DNA of 64,000 nt from Opitutus sp. (GTDB taxonomy: Bacteria; Verrucomicrobiota; Verrucomicrobiae; Opitutales; Opitutaceae), in NCBI GenBank assembly GCA_009695065.1, contig SIBR01000004.1, forward strand, positions 66,229 to 130,228, read 5' to 3'. Shown one piece after another: positions 8,892 to 18,013 of the stretch. Made by a program: the position numbers and the translations under genes. Every line of letters starts with the position of its first letter. The stretch's first letter is position 1. The notes beneath the pieces are model-generated. The model did no database searches and was not told the DNA's origin. It was given only the letters and a program-made list of their open reading frames with translations.

Positions 8892-9040
8892 CAGGTTAGG
8901 CTGGTTCCGGCGACAATTATTTTCCAGCCCTACCCAACCGATTCAACGAGCGGTTTCCAACTCGCGCGTTCCTTGGCGGGGCTTGGGCCCCGAGTTCCTG
9001 ACGGTTTGCGGATCGTTTTGCTTGTCCGCTCCGGGCGAAA

Positions 9041-12000
9041 ATGAATCCATCCAGCGTTCTCATGTGTATTTCACCCCGCCACATGTTTCGCCCGCTCACC
9101 TTTTTTGTTCTGCTGGTGGTCGCGGCGGCCTCGGCTAGTGGAGCGGCGACCGCACCACCTGCGGATGGGGCGGTGTCCGTCAGTCGCAATCCTCCCCGAA
9201 TCGATTGGTGGCAGGCGGTGGACAACGGGCCATTTCAGGCAGACACCATTCTTACGCGGAACGGCGGCGACGTCGTGGCGCTCAAGGGGCTCGCCATCAA
9301 ACTCGGCGACGCGCGGGAGGTGTCGGTCGTTTTCGACACAGAGCTTCTGGCCCTCCGCGCGGGGTTCGATGGCGCGGTCTTGCTTGAGGGCACCCCTTGG
9401 AGCGGAACTCACGCCAACAACACTCACTGCCCCGAGGGCGACGAGCGGTTTTTCTTCCGGAACCCGACGGGCCGGGGTTGGGCAGTCAACGGCGATTGGA
9501 CCGATGCACGTGAGTTCAAGGCCGGGCCGCTTCCACCCGCGGCGGGCCGTTACCGGGGGCTTTTCCGGCACGGGAACCGCACCGTGCTTCGTTATACCGT
9601 TGGTGGCGTGAACGTGCTCGAACTACCCTGGTTGGAATCGGCCGGCGGGGTCCGGGCAATCACTCGGACGTTCAATGTGGAGGCCACTCCGGCTGATTTG
9701 GAACTGCTCGTGCGCGACGCCGCTCCGGTTGCAGGTGGAAAAGATACGCAGATCTATCTCGTGGGAGCTCCCGCCGGCGTGACGCTCCGGCGCGCCGCGG
9801 ACGGTCGGACCACGGTTCGTATCGCCCGGGGAACGGGTCCTTCGCGCTGGAAGGTCATCTACGCCGAACATGCCACGGATCCCGCCGGCTTTGTTCCGCC
9901 GGTCGATCTCGCGGTCCTCACGCGGGGCGGCCCGGGGCTTTTCCCGGAAACGATCGTGGTCAAGGGCCAGCTTGCGCCAACGACCGGATCGTATGCCGTC
10001 GATGTCATTCCATTGCCGGCGGAGAACCCGTGGCGCGCCCGCCCGCGATTCGGGGCCTTCGATTTCTTCCCCGACGGCAAGCGCGTGGCGTGTTCGACTT
10101 GGAATGGCGATGTCTGGATCGCAGACGGAATCGACGGCGACCTCGCGCAGGTGACGTGGCGCCGGTTCGCCAGCGGACTTTATCAAACCTTGGGGCTTAA
10201 GATCGTCGACGGGGTGATTTACGTGCAGGGCCGGGACCAAATTACCCGCCTGCATGATCTCAACGGCGACGGCGAAGCGGATCACTACGAATGCTTCAAC
10301 AACGACGTGATGATCACGTCCGGCTTTCACGAATTCACCTTCGACCTCGAGACGGATCGGGACGGGAATTTCTATTTCAGCAAGGCCATGCCGGTTCTCA
10401 GCGGCGGGCGCGGCTTCGGTCTGGCGACTCCGCACAACGGCACCGTGCTGAAGGTGAGTCGTGACGGATCGACGGTCGAGCGCGTCGCTTGGGGTTTTCG
10501 GGCCCCCGGTGGCGTCGGCGTGAGCCCGGAGGGGATTGTGACGACGGGCGAGAACGAGGGCAGCTTTGTGCCCGCCTGCAAAATCACGTGGACCAAACCG
10601 GGCGCGCTCACCTTCAACGGCGTCGTGCCCGGCAAGTGGGAAAAAGCGGAATTTGCCGGCCCGTTGCCAGGCGCGCCGACGGACTACGACCGTCCCCTGT
10701 GCTGGCTGCCTTATTTCGCGGACAACTCCAGTGGCAGTCAGACGTGGGTTCCGGCCCGGACAGCCTGGGATCCGCGGCATGCGGGTGAGATGCTTCATCT
10801 CTCCTATGGGAAATCCAGCATCTTTCGCGTGCTGCGCGAGGAAGTGAATGGCCAGGTGCAAGGCGGCGTTTATCGCCTGGCCATCGATCTCGGTGCCGCC
10901 GCGATGCGCGCGCGGTTTCATCCGCAGAACGGCCAGCTCTACGCGATCGGCTTTCGCGGCTGGCAGACGACGGGGCGGGATGCGTTTCAACGGGTTCGAT
11001 TCACGGGGGTCACGACGCCCTTGCCGGTCGGGCTGCATGCCTACCGCAACGGATTGCTGATCCGATTCTCGGGTCCGTTGGACCCCAAGACGGCGGAGGA
11101 TCCCCAGCGCTATTCGATCAGCAAATGGAACTACGTTTGGGGACCGCAATACGGCTCGGGCCGGTTCTCGATCGACCAACGCGATTTGGCGGCCGAGAAC
11201 CAGGCACTCCTCACGGCGTCCAAGGGCGCGCACGACATGGTCGACGCCGTCACGGTCGGCGCGGCCCGGCTCGTCGAGGACGGGCGCGCCGTTTTTCTCT
11301 ATCTGCCGAAGATGACGCCGGCGATGCAGATGGAGGTGAAGTTCGATCTGATCGACGCCCAGGGCACTGCGGTGCGTGAAACGATCTATAACACGGTTCA
11401 CCATCTCGCGCCGGAGTTCAAAATTGCCGGCGTGAGGTGGGAGGATGTGCGGGTGCCGGAGTCGGCTCCGGTCGGTGCGCCGGGCCTCATCATGAGTTTC
11501 ACGGCCGAAACGACGGACGCCGTTCGGGTCGACCAGCTCGCGCTGAACTGTCCACCGGGCACGCCGCCTTCGGTTTTTATCGCCCCCCGGCAATTCGGCG
11601 CGATCTGGCAGGGTTCGCTCGTGGCGCGCGAACGGGACGAATTCACTTTTTCGCTGGAAGGAAAGGGCACGGCCAGCCTGCAGATCGACGGACGGACGGT
11701 CGCAACCGGCGAACTTCCATTGACCGCGGCGCTGCCGCTCACGCTCGCGAAAGGCCCGCACCGGATTTTTTGCAGTTATCGGAGCGCGAGTACCGGCGAG
11801 GGCCGGGTGCGGCTGATGTGGAGCAGCCCGCAGTTTCGTACCGAGCCGGTGCCGGCGTCGGCGTTTCGCTCCATCGCGGGGGCGGAGGTCGAGTCGTGGG
11901 GCAGGGTGCGGGAGGGTCGGGAACTCTTCGCCGCCGCGCGTTGCATTCGCTGCCATCAGCCGCGCGGCAAATTGCCGGAGAGCGCGATGCCCGAGCTTTT

Positions 12001-13270
12001 TGCCTCCGATCCGGATTTTCTCAATATCGGCGACCGCATCGAGTCCGGCTGGCTGGAAAAATGGATCGCCCAACCGCAGGGGCATTGTCCTTCCGTGGCG
12101 TCTGCCCAGGCCGCCGACGTCGCGTCCTACCTGACGTCGCTCAGGGATCCGGAATGGACGGGCGCGGCCTTGACCACCGAGGGCAACGACAGCTTCGAAG
12201 GCGCGGCGCTTGTTGCCCGGCTACAGCTCGAATTTTGGATCGCGCCCTTGTTCGCGGAACGGAAATACACCGATGCCGGTCTCGTTGAATTTCTGCTCCA
12301 ACCCGCGCGGCATCACTCTGACACCGCATTCCCCGACGTACGGCTGACCCGCGCCGAGGCCCTGCTTATCGCGGCCTATATTCGCTCCCGGCAACCCGGT
12401 CGGAGTACAAGCGCGTCTTTGGGCGATGCCGGCCGGGGCGCGACCGTCGTGGCGCGTTCGTGCCTGACCTGCCACGGGACGCCGCCGGTGGCGACTGCCG
12501 CGCCCAGCCTCGAAGAAATTGCCCGGAGCGATTGGACGGTCAAAGGCTGTGTGGCGGAAAGGCGGGGAGGCGCCCCAGACCTTCGTCTCACCGAGCAGCA
12601 GATTGTGCGGCTGATTGCCTTTCGAAACGCGGACCGTGACGTGGGCCTGCAATCCCTGCGCCGCTTTGCTCCGGCCGAATACGCCGCCCGCCAGATGCAG
12701 ACTTTGAACTGCGCACAGTGTCATTCTGGAAAGGACAAAATCCCCGACCTTGTCTTTGCCGGAGAAAAACTCGATCCCGGTTGGATGACCGATCTTCTGG
12801 CGGGCCGGCATGCGGAGAAAGCTCGTCCCGGGCTGGAAGCACGCATGCCGGCGTTTGCCAGCCGTGCCGCCAATCTGGCGCTTGGGCTGGCCGTTCGGCA
12901 TGGCGTCCCGCTCAAAAACGATCAGCCCAATCCCGTGCCGGAACAGGTGGCCACCGGGGCGACGCTGGCCGGCCCGGCGGGATACGCGTGCGTCACCTGC
13001 CACGATGCTGGTGCGAGCAAGGCGACGCAGGTTTTCGAAGGCCAGGGACCGAATCTACGGCTCTCGGGCGAGCGTTTGCGCCCCGACTATTTTCAACGAT
13101 GGATGCATTTTCCGCAGCGCATCGCGCCCGCCACCATTATGCCGCGCTTCACGCAGGATCGGGATCGGGGCTTGATCACGACCGCCTTCGAAGGCCGCGC
13201 CGAGCAACAATTTGATGCGATCTGGCAGTGGATGCGCAGCCTCAAGGCCAGTCCGCCGCAACCCTTTTGA
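9041..13270 (+). CDS. Large secreted multi-domain c-type cytochrome with PA14-like domain
   Basis: A 1409-residue exported protein. A signal peptide follows the internal Met 15 (MFRPLTFFVLLVVAAASASG). Residues about 40-330 are beta-rich. Residues about 340-800 form a propeller-like region that includes GAFDFFPDGKRVACSTWNGD and HDLNGDGEADHYE. Residues about 835-950 resemble a PA14 carbohydrate-binding domain (FTAETTDAVRVDQLALNCPP, then RIFCSY). The C-terminal third has four CxxCH heme sites at residues 968, 1141, 1224 and 1317. Related proteins (DUF6797-type) occur in Planctomycetes and Verrucomicrobia. A periplasmic or surface oxidoreductase acting on polysaccharide or sugar is the inference. 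Starts at 9062 and 9083 are equally possible. Confidence 0.85.
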   Translation: MNPSSVLMCISPRHMFRPLTFFVLLVVAAASASGAATAPPADGAVSVSRNPPRIDWWQAVDNGPFQADTILTRNGGDVVALKGLAIKLGDAREVSVVFDTELLALRAGFDGAVLLEGTPWSGTHANNTHCPEGDERFFFRNPTGRGWAVNGDWTDAREFKAGPLPPAAGRYRGLFRHGNRTVLRYTVGGVNVLELPWLESAGGVRAITRTFNVEATPADLELLVRDAAPVAGGKDTQIYLVGAPAGVTLRRAADGRTTVRIARGTGPSRWKVIYAEHATDPAGFVPPVDLAVLTRGGPGLFPETIVVKGQLAPTTGSYAVDVIPLPAENPWRARPRFGAFDFFPDGKRVACSTWNGDVWIADGIDGDLAQVTWRRFASGLYQTLGLKIVDGVIYVQGRDQITRLHDLNGDGEADHYECFNNDVMITSGFHEFTFDLETDRDGNFYFSKAMPVLSGGRGFGLATPHNGTVLKVSRDGSTVERVAWGFRAPGGVGVSPEGIVTTGENEGSFVPACKITWTKPGALTFNGVVPGKWEKAEFAGPLPGAPTDYDRPLCWLPYFADNSSGSQTWVPARTAWDPRHAGEMLHLSYGKSSIFRVLREEVNGQVQGGVYRLAIDLGAAAMRARFHPQNGQLYAIGFRGWQTTGRDAFQRVRFTGVTTPLPVGLHAYRNGLLIRFSGPLDPKTAEDPQRYSISKWNYVWGPQYGSGRFSIDQRDLAAENQALLTASKGAHDMVDAVTVGAARLVEDGRAVFLYLPKMTPAMQMEVKFDLIDAQGTAVRETIYNTVHHLAPEFKIAGVRWEDVRVPESAPVGAPGLIMSFTAETTDAVRVDQLALNCPPGTPPSVFIAPRQFGAIWQGSLVARERDEFTFSLEGKGTASLQIDGRTVATGELPLTAALPLTLAKGPHRIFCSYRSASTGEGRVRLMWSSPQFRTEPVPASAFRSIAGAEVESWGRVREGRELFAAARCIRCHQPRGKLPESAMPELFASDPDFLNIGDRIESGWLEKWIAQPQGHCPSVASAQAADVASYLTSLRDPEWTGAALTTEGNDSFEGAALVARLQLEFWIAPLFAERKYTDAGLVEFLLQPARHHSDTAFPDVRLTRAEALLIAAYIRSRQPGRSTSASLGDAGRGATVVARSCLTCHGTPPVATAAPSLEEIARSDWTVKGCVAERRGGAPDLRLTEQQIVRLIAFRNADRDVGLQSLRRFAPAEYAARQMQTLNCAQCHSGKDKIPDLVFAGEKLDPGWMTDLLAGRHAEKARPGLEARMPAFASRAANLALGLAVRHGVPLKNDQPNPVPEQVATGATLAGPAGYACVTCHDAGASKATQVFEGQGPNLRLSGERLRPDYFQRWMHFPQRIAPATIMPRFTQDRDRGLITTAFEGRAEQQFDAIWQWMRSLKASPPQPF

Positions 13271-13381
13271 GCCAACCGGCTCGTCCATGCGCGCGTGGAC
13301 GATTTCAATCCACCGGCTCTGACCCGGAACCTCCGGCCCAAACCCGGTCCGGCTGATTCCGTCATCCCCGACGGTGCACGA

Positions 13382-14896
13382 TTACTGGGACGCCGGTAGC
13401 ACGAACAGCAAGACGGCCACGAGGTGACAGGCGGTGCCGCCGAGCGCGAAGGCATGCCGCAAGACTTGGTGGTAGCGCACGTTTTGCCACAGGTGAAATA
13501 CCGTGCCGCAAACGTAGCAGCAAATGCCGGCGAAAAGCAGCCACAGGGCGCCGTTCGGGAGGGCGGCCATCAGTGGTTTGATCGCGACGAAAGGCACCAG
13601 GCCAACCAGCACGTAGGCGACGGTTGAAACCGTTTGGAGCCGGCCGGTGGAGAAAAGGCGGAACAGCACGCCCATGACGCAAAGCCCCCACACCACGCCA
13701 AAGAGGCTCCAGCCCCAGACTCCGCGCAGTCCGACTAGGAGGAACGGAGTGGCGGTGCCGGCGATGAGGAGAAAAATCGCGACATGATTCCGGCGCGTAA
13801 AGGGGGGGCGTCCATGGCCGGCACGGGTTCGCTGAAAATTGATGAAAGCCACGTAGCCGAGCACGAGCGTGAGACCGAAGATCACGCAACTCACCACGCG
13901 CGAAGCGCCGCCGTAAGTCGCCGCCGCCGTCGCGAGCAACACCATGGCCGCGATACTGCCGGCCAGACCGATGCCGTGGGTCAGATAGTGCGCGACCTGC
14001 TCCCCTCGGGTATAAACCTCGGCCATTTCGGACACGGGTGATTGGGCTTGGGCGCGGCGTTCCTGAACGATCTGGTCGCTTTTCGCGTCGCACCAGCGGA
14101 TCAAGGCACAAGGGCGCGGGCTGGTGAATTCAGCGGGCGTCCATTCCGAGCCGTCGGTATAAAGCGTTCGGGGCAGGATGAAGGTGCCCAGGACCCAGTC
14201 GGCCACCGGCAGCGTGAAAAATCCGGAAATGGCTTCGTTGCAGTCGATGACCGCGTGATGGCGAAGATGGAAGCTGTAGACCTTCCGCCAGAACCAGCCG
14301 AAGCGGGCATGCTCGATCATCGGGGACCAGCGTTCGAAGGACCAATGCTCGACGGCGTGAAACAACTCGTAGAGCAGCACCGAGCCCGCCACGGCGCTAT
14401 AGCCGGCGAAGAACCACGGCAGCGAGGGTGCCAGCAGCTGGGCGATCAGCAGCAGCGGAGTGAGCGCAATCGTGAACACCGCCAGCGTATACCAAGGGAA
14501 GAAGGAGGCCTCGCCCTGTTCCGGTTCTGTAATCGGATAAATATTCTCGACGAACGGCACCTCGCGACCGCCCGGCGTGCGACGACGGGCGATGCGCGTC
14601 AAGTTGTGATGCAGCGTGTGCTGCTTGTAGAAACGACTGAGGAACGGGATTACGGGCTTATGCAATACGTAGCGATGGAAGCCCCATTCCATAAAACAGT
14701 TGAACATCGTGACGGCCAGAAAGGCGGCGCCGAATTGCCAGAAACTCCCCGAGATTTGTGACTGCCAGATTGCGTCCGGGGCGGAAAGCTTGAGAAGCGC
14801 GCCCAAACAGGCGAACGAGGCAACGACGGTGAAAAGGAAAAGAGGGAGCGAGAAATGCTCCTCGACACGGGGCCGTCCGGTGGCGGGTTGGGACAT
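13382..14896 (-). CDS. Fatty-acid hydroxylase / hemolysin III (PAQR) fusion
   Basis: A 504-residue membrane protein made of two families. Residues about 20-250 are a sterol desaturase/fatty-acid hydroxylase domain with di-iron histidine clusters HRYVLHK, KQHTLHH, HAVEH and HLRHH between hydrophobic helices. Residues about 290-504 are a seven-helix HlyIII/PAQR domain: GEQVAHYLTHGIGL, then NHVAIFLLIAGTATPF, then RHAFALGGTACHLVAV. PAQR members, including adiponectin receptors, act as zinc hydrolases on ceramide-like lipids. Here the family Asp before the NH/DH position is Asn, and the usual S-x3-H helix lacks its His, so activity may differ. Start ATG at 14896; the upstream TTG adds only five residues. 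Confidence 0.85.
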   Translation of the reverse strand: MSQPATGRPRVEEHFSLPLFLFTVVASFACLGALLKLSAPDAIWQSQISGSFWQFGAAFLAVTMFNCFMEWGFHRYVLHKPVIPFLSRFYKQHTLHHNLTRIARRRTPGGREVPFVENIYPITEPEQGEASFFPWYTLAVFTIALTPLLLIAQLLAPSLPWFFAGYSAVAGSVLLYELFHAVEHWSFERWSPMIEHARFGWFWRKVYSFHLRHHAVIDCNEAISGFFTLPVADWVLGTFILPRTLYTDGSEWTPAEFTSPRPCALIRWCDAKSDQIVQERRAQAQSPVSEMAEVYTRGEQVAHYLTHGIGLAGSIAAMVLLATAAATYGGASRVVSCVIFGLTLVLGYVAFINFQRTRAGHGRPPFTRRNHVAIFLLIAGTATPFLLVGLRGVWGWSLFGVVWGLCVMGVLFRLFSTGRLQTVSTVAYVLVGLVPFVAIKPLMAALPNGALWLLFAGICCYVCGTVFHLWQNVRYHQVLRHAFALGGTACHLVAVLLFVLPASQ

Positions 14897-15176
14897 GCCA
14901 TCAGTTGTCAACGGTTGGCGACCGATAGCAATCGTGGAAACGGGAAACCTCGTGGTGGGCGCTGGCTGGAAATGGACAACCCCTCTCCGACTCTTTCTGC
15001 TCCTGCGCGTGGACGATTAGCCGATATTCGACGTTTCCGTATTACCGGTGGTTCGCGACTGCCCGGGGTGGAGTGTCCGCCTCTGGATCCACGGGCCGTT
15101 CGACCGGGTCGGCGCGAGTCCAGCCGTTGTCGGTGGGCCCGCCCGGCGACGACGATGAGATAAAAGGGCAAGCGTT

Positions 15177-15857
15177 ATGCCGTCGGCTGAACCCCCCCGT
15201 CATCAGCGATTGAAAGCCCTGGCTTTGAGTTGGGCGCGAATCAACGGCTTTGCAATTGGCGGGCTTGAGGGGCGCATTCCGCGGAGCGGCTATCGGGCGG
15301 ATGTGACCGCTATTTTTGAATGCAAGCAGGCGAGGTCTGACCTGCTCAAGGCTGCCCATGCCGAGGCGGCTACCCGGGCGCGGCTGGCCGAGCTCGTGGA
15401 CCGGCGTCGAAAACTTGAGGCGATGTTTACGGTCCACCGGCCCGACTTGCGCCGGGGCGAAGCGTTGTTTCCGGAATTCGACGCCTGGGATTTTTCGGGC
15501 CTGGAGCACCGCGCGTATCGCGGCGTGTTGAACGAGCTGGCGTGCCTGCGGCGGCGGCTGGTGCGCGGGACCAAGTTTTCGAAAATGTTCCGGTATCGGT
15601 GTGCGGATGTCCTTTACCTGGTCGTGGAGGAAAACATTTTCGCCGAGGCCGAGATTCCGGCGGGTTGGGGGCTGCTCGTCCGGCGGGGAGCGGGGCTGGA
15701 ACTCGCGCGCCGGCCGGTGGGGATGGCCGCCAGCACCGACCAGCGGGTTGCTTTGTTGGCATCGATCGCGCTGGCCGGCACCCGCACGACCGGGCGGGAA
15801 GGCGGCCACTCGGTGGTGGCGGCGCGACCGTCGGCCGCCGGGGCCGGGACAGGTTGA
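15177..15857 (+). CDS. Hypothetical protein with PD-(D/E)XK nuclease-like core
   Basis: A 226-residue soluble protein. Near residues 39-56 it reads YRADVTAIFECKQARSDLL, with an Asp strand and an E-C-K motif followed by a helix. This resembles the MmcB/VRR-type PD-(D/E)XK nuclease core used in DNA repair. Only a few residues separate the Asp from E-x-K, fewer than is usual, so a short deletion or another Asp ligand is possible. A basic helical middle (RLAELVDRRRKLEAMF) and a C-terminal beta part (RYRCADVLYLVVEENIF) follow. The tail after about residue 200 is low-complexity. Nuclease function is inferred, not certain. Confidence 0.6.
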   Translation: MPSAEPPRHQRLKALALSWARINGFAIGGLEGRIPRSGYRADVTAIFECKQARSDLLKAAHAEAATRARLAELVDRRRKLEAMFTVHRPDLRRGEALFPEFDAWDFSGLEHRAYRGVLNELACLRRRLVRGTKFSKMFRYRCADVLYLVVEENIFAEAEIPAGWGLLVRRGAGLELARRPVGMAASTDQRVALLASIALAGTRTTGREGGHSVVAARPSAAGAGTG

Positions 15858-15918
15858 GCGGGTGAACAATCGCAAACCCCGGATGGACAATTGCGCGTCC
15901 CTTGCAACCTTCCGTTTT

Positions 15919-16719
15919 ATGCCGGAAACGACACCGCCCAACCCCGCCGACGCCGGACTCGAAGTGCGCATCGACTTTGTGCGCGGACGCAACGCCCTGG
16001 TGGCGCGCGCCAGCTTCAGCGAACTCTTCGTGGACTACTACCTGCACTTGGGGGCGAATCAGATTCGCCTGGCTTCCGAACCCGACGCGATGTTCAAACG
16101 GGCGCTCGTCGCTTTTACGCTTCATTGCGCCTCCCGGCCTCGGAACGAGCTTACGGCCTGGACCATCAATTTCCAGTCTCCCCTGGTGAACCTTTTTCTC
16201 ACCGGGGACAACGGCACGGGTGCGGTGACGGGGCGCGTCTTTGAGGGAAACGTCAAGGAAGGGCCGGCGAGTTTGTTCTTTGCCGATGTCGTGCGCGGCA
16301 ACCAACCCAAGCGCCGCAGCGCCGTGACGTTTACCGGGTCTGATCCGATGGCGGCGGCGGGAAACTTTTATGCGCAGAGTGAGCAGCGCGGCGCGCGTTA
16401 TTTCCAGCTCGATGCGGAGGAGTTTGCGCTCGTGACGGAGAATCCCGATTGCGACCTCACGTGGTTTCACGGGCTTACGGCGGAAGGCGTCCGCGGTTTG
16501 GGCGGAGCGGAAGCGCTGGCTCCGCTCGAGCGTCGGATTTACCGGTGGCATTGCGGCTGCAACCAAACGCGCATGATGGAGGTGCTCGCGCCGGCGTTGC
16601 AGGACGACCCCGACGCGCTGTTTGGCGGGGAACCGAAGCTCGAAATCCGCTGCCCGCGCTGCGGGGCGCGGCATGCGATCACTCGCGAGGCGCTGGAGGC
16701 GTTCGTCACGAGGAGTTGA
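15919..16719 (+). CDS. hslO: Redox-regulated chaperone Hsp33
   Basis: Hsp33 is a cytoplasmic holdase activated by oxidation of its zinc-bound cysteines. The C-terminal zinc site is present as W-H-C-G-C-N-Q (a CxC pair) and C-P-R-C (a CxxC pair) about 45 residues later, near the end of the protein. Upstream, residues about 50-200 hold the substrate-binding core (ISFQSPLVNLF-like and SEQRGARYFQLDAEEFALV). At 266 aa it is a little shorter than the usual 290. The ATG at 15919 was chosen over an upstream in-frame Met at 15883 because it starts close to the conserved core. pnuC follows 70 bases later. Confidence 0.86.
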   Translation: MPETTPPNPADAGLEVRIDFVRGRNALVARASFSELFVDYYLHLGANQIRLASEPDAMFKRALVAFTLHCASRPRNELTAWTINFQSPLVNLFLTGDNGTGAVTGRVFEGNVKEGPASLFFADVVRGNQPKRRSAVTFTGSDPMAAAGNFYAQSEQRGARYFQLDAEEFALVTENPDCDLTWFHGLTAEGVRGLGGAEALAPLERRIYRWHCGCNQTRMMEVLAPALQDDPDALFGGEPKLEIRCPRCGARHAITREALEAFVTRS

Positions 16720-16789
16720 GGAGTGGCAGCTTGCACGTGGGGCGGCGCTGCGCCATCGCTACCGCCCGGCGCGCGCGCCGGGCTCCGAC

Positions 16790-17452
16790 ATGAAGGAAAT
16801 CTTCCACAGTATCTGGACGGGACTCACGACGGCCTCACCGCTGGATCAACTCAATCTTGCGCTAGGCGTGGCCGGTGTGGGGCTGATGATTCGACGGACT
16901 TTGTGGGCATTTCCCGTCGGGCTGCTGGCGGTGATGGTGCAGGGCGTGCTGTTCTTCCGGGCGCGCATTTATGCCGATGCGACACTGCAGATATTCTATT
17001 TCGTCGTCCTAGCTTGGGGTTGGCGGCACTGGGTGCGTGATCGCGGTGCGGCGCCGGAACTGCCGGTGACGACCCTGGCCTGGCGCACTCGTGCCCTGCT
17101 GGCGGGCGCCGCCATCGTCGTCACCGCCGGCTGGGCACTGGCTTTGCAGGCGTGGACCAACGCGATCATGCCGTGGCGCGACGCCTTGATTGCGGTGCTG
17201 ATGGTTGTGGCGCAGGTGTTGCAGGCGCGGAAGAATATCGAAAACTGGCCCCTCTGGATCGTCGCGAACGCCGTCGCCGTCGCCGCCTATTGGAGTGCGG
17301 CGCTCGCTTACAGCGCCTTCCTCTATGCCATCTATCTCCTGCTGGCGCTCGTAGGCTGGCGCGAGTGGCGGCGAGCGATGGCTGGAGCCGCGGCACTCCC
17401 GCCGCGGAAAGGCGAACGCGATGAGGGCATCGCGTCCCCCGCTAAAACATGA
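16790..17452 (+). CDS. pnuC: Nicotinamide riboside transporter PnuC
   Basis: An inner-membrane facilitator of 220 aa with about seven hydrophobic helices, as usual for PnuC. Family marks include the early helix pair (AFPVGLLAVMVQGVLFFRAR), IYADATLQIFYFVVLAWGW, and ARKNIENWPLWIVANAV, the ENW-x-x-W substrate-contact segment. It imports nicotinamide riboside, which the overlapping downstream kinase would trap by phosphorylation. The ATG at 16790 opens the first helix. The stop overlaps the next gene's start by four bases (ATGA), so the pair is translationally coupled. Confidence 0.93.
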   Translation: MKEIFHSIWTGLTTASPLDQLNLALGVAGVGLMIRRTLWAFPVGLLAVMVQGVLFFRARIYADATLQIFYFVVLAWGWRHWVRDRGAAPELPVTTLAWRTRALLAGAAIVVTAGWALALQAWTNAIMPWRDALIAVLMVVAQVLQARKNIENWPLWIVANAVAVAAYWSAALAYSAFLYAIYLLLALVGWREWRRAMAGAAALPPRKGERDEGIASPAKT

Positions 17453-18003
17453 CGACTGCGCCAAGACGCATCGCCATTTTCGGCACCGAATCGACGGGCA
17501 AGACCACGCTCGCGCAGCGACTGGCGGTGTATTTCCGCGAACCGTGGGCGCCCGAGTTCGTCCGCGAATTCTGGGATTTGCGCGGGGGCACCATTGGGCC
17601 CGGGGATCTGGGGACGATTGCGCTGGGACAGATGGCCAATGAGGATTTTGCCGTCGACGGGGCGCGACGCGCGGCCTTCTGCGATACGGAACTTATCACT
17701 TGTACCCTGTGGAACGACGTGCTGTTTCCGGGGGCGTGTCCCGCCTGGGTTCGAGAAGAGGCGGACGTTCGGGCGCGAGGTTTCGCGCTGTATCTGTTGT
17801 GCGATGCGGACGTGCCGTTCGCGCCGGATCCGCAGCGTTGTTTCCCCGCCGCGCCCGAACGCGAACAGGCGCGGCAGCGCTGGAAGGAGGCGCTGGTCTC
17901 GCGGCGTCTGCCGTTCGTCGAGATTCGCGGCGCCTGGTCCGAGCGCGAGCGCGCGGCAATCGACACGGTGGAGAAATTATTGGCCTCCCCACCGGACCGG
18001 TAG
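17449..18003 (+). CDS. NadR-like nicotinamide riboside kinase
   Basis: A 184-residue P-loop kinase with the Walker A motif GTESTGKTTL at residues 12-21. The segment PEFVREFWDLRGG follows, as in the C-terminal ribonucleotide kinase domain of NadR. QMANEDF and the later base-contacting region ALYLLCDADVPFAPDPQR complete the family order. It would convert imported nicotinamide riboside to NMN for NAD salvage. It lacks NadR's N-terminal DNA-binding and NMN adenylyltransferase domains, so it is a stand-alone kinase. Four-base overlap with pnuC confirms the functional pairing. It ends ten bases before the convergent alcohol dehydrogenase gene. Confidence 0.9.
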   Translation: MTTAPRRIAIFGTESTGKTTLAQRLAVYFREPWAPEFVREFWDLRGGTIGPGDLGTIALGQMANEDFAVDGARRAAFCDTELITCTLWNDVLFPGACPAWVREEADVRARGFALYLLCDADVPFAPDPQRCFPAAPEREQARQRWKEALVSRRLPFVEIRGAWSERERAAIDTVEKLLASPPDR

Positions 18004-18013
18004 GCTGCGATCC

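Noticed and set aside
9623..12085. 820-codon minus-strand frame opposite the large cytochrome gene
   Set aside because: It is arginine/proline-rich antisense text with no domains, while the plus strand holds a signal peptide, PA14-like region and four heme sites.
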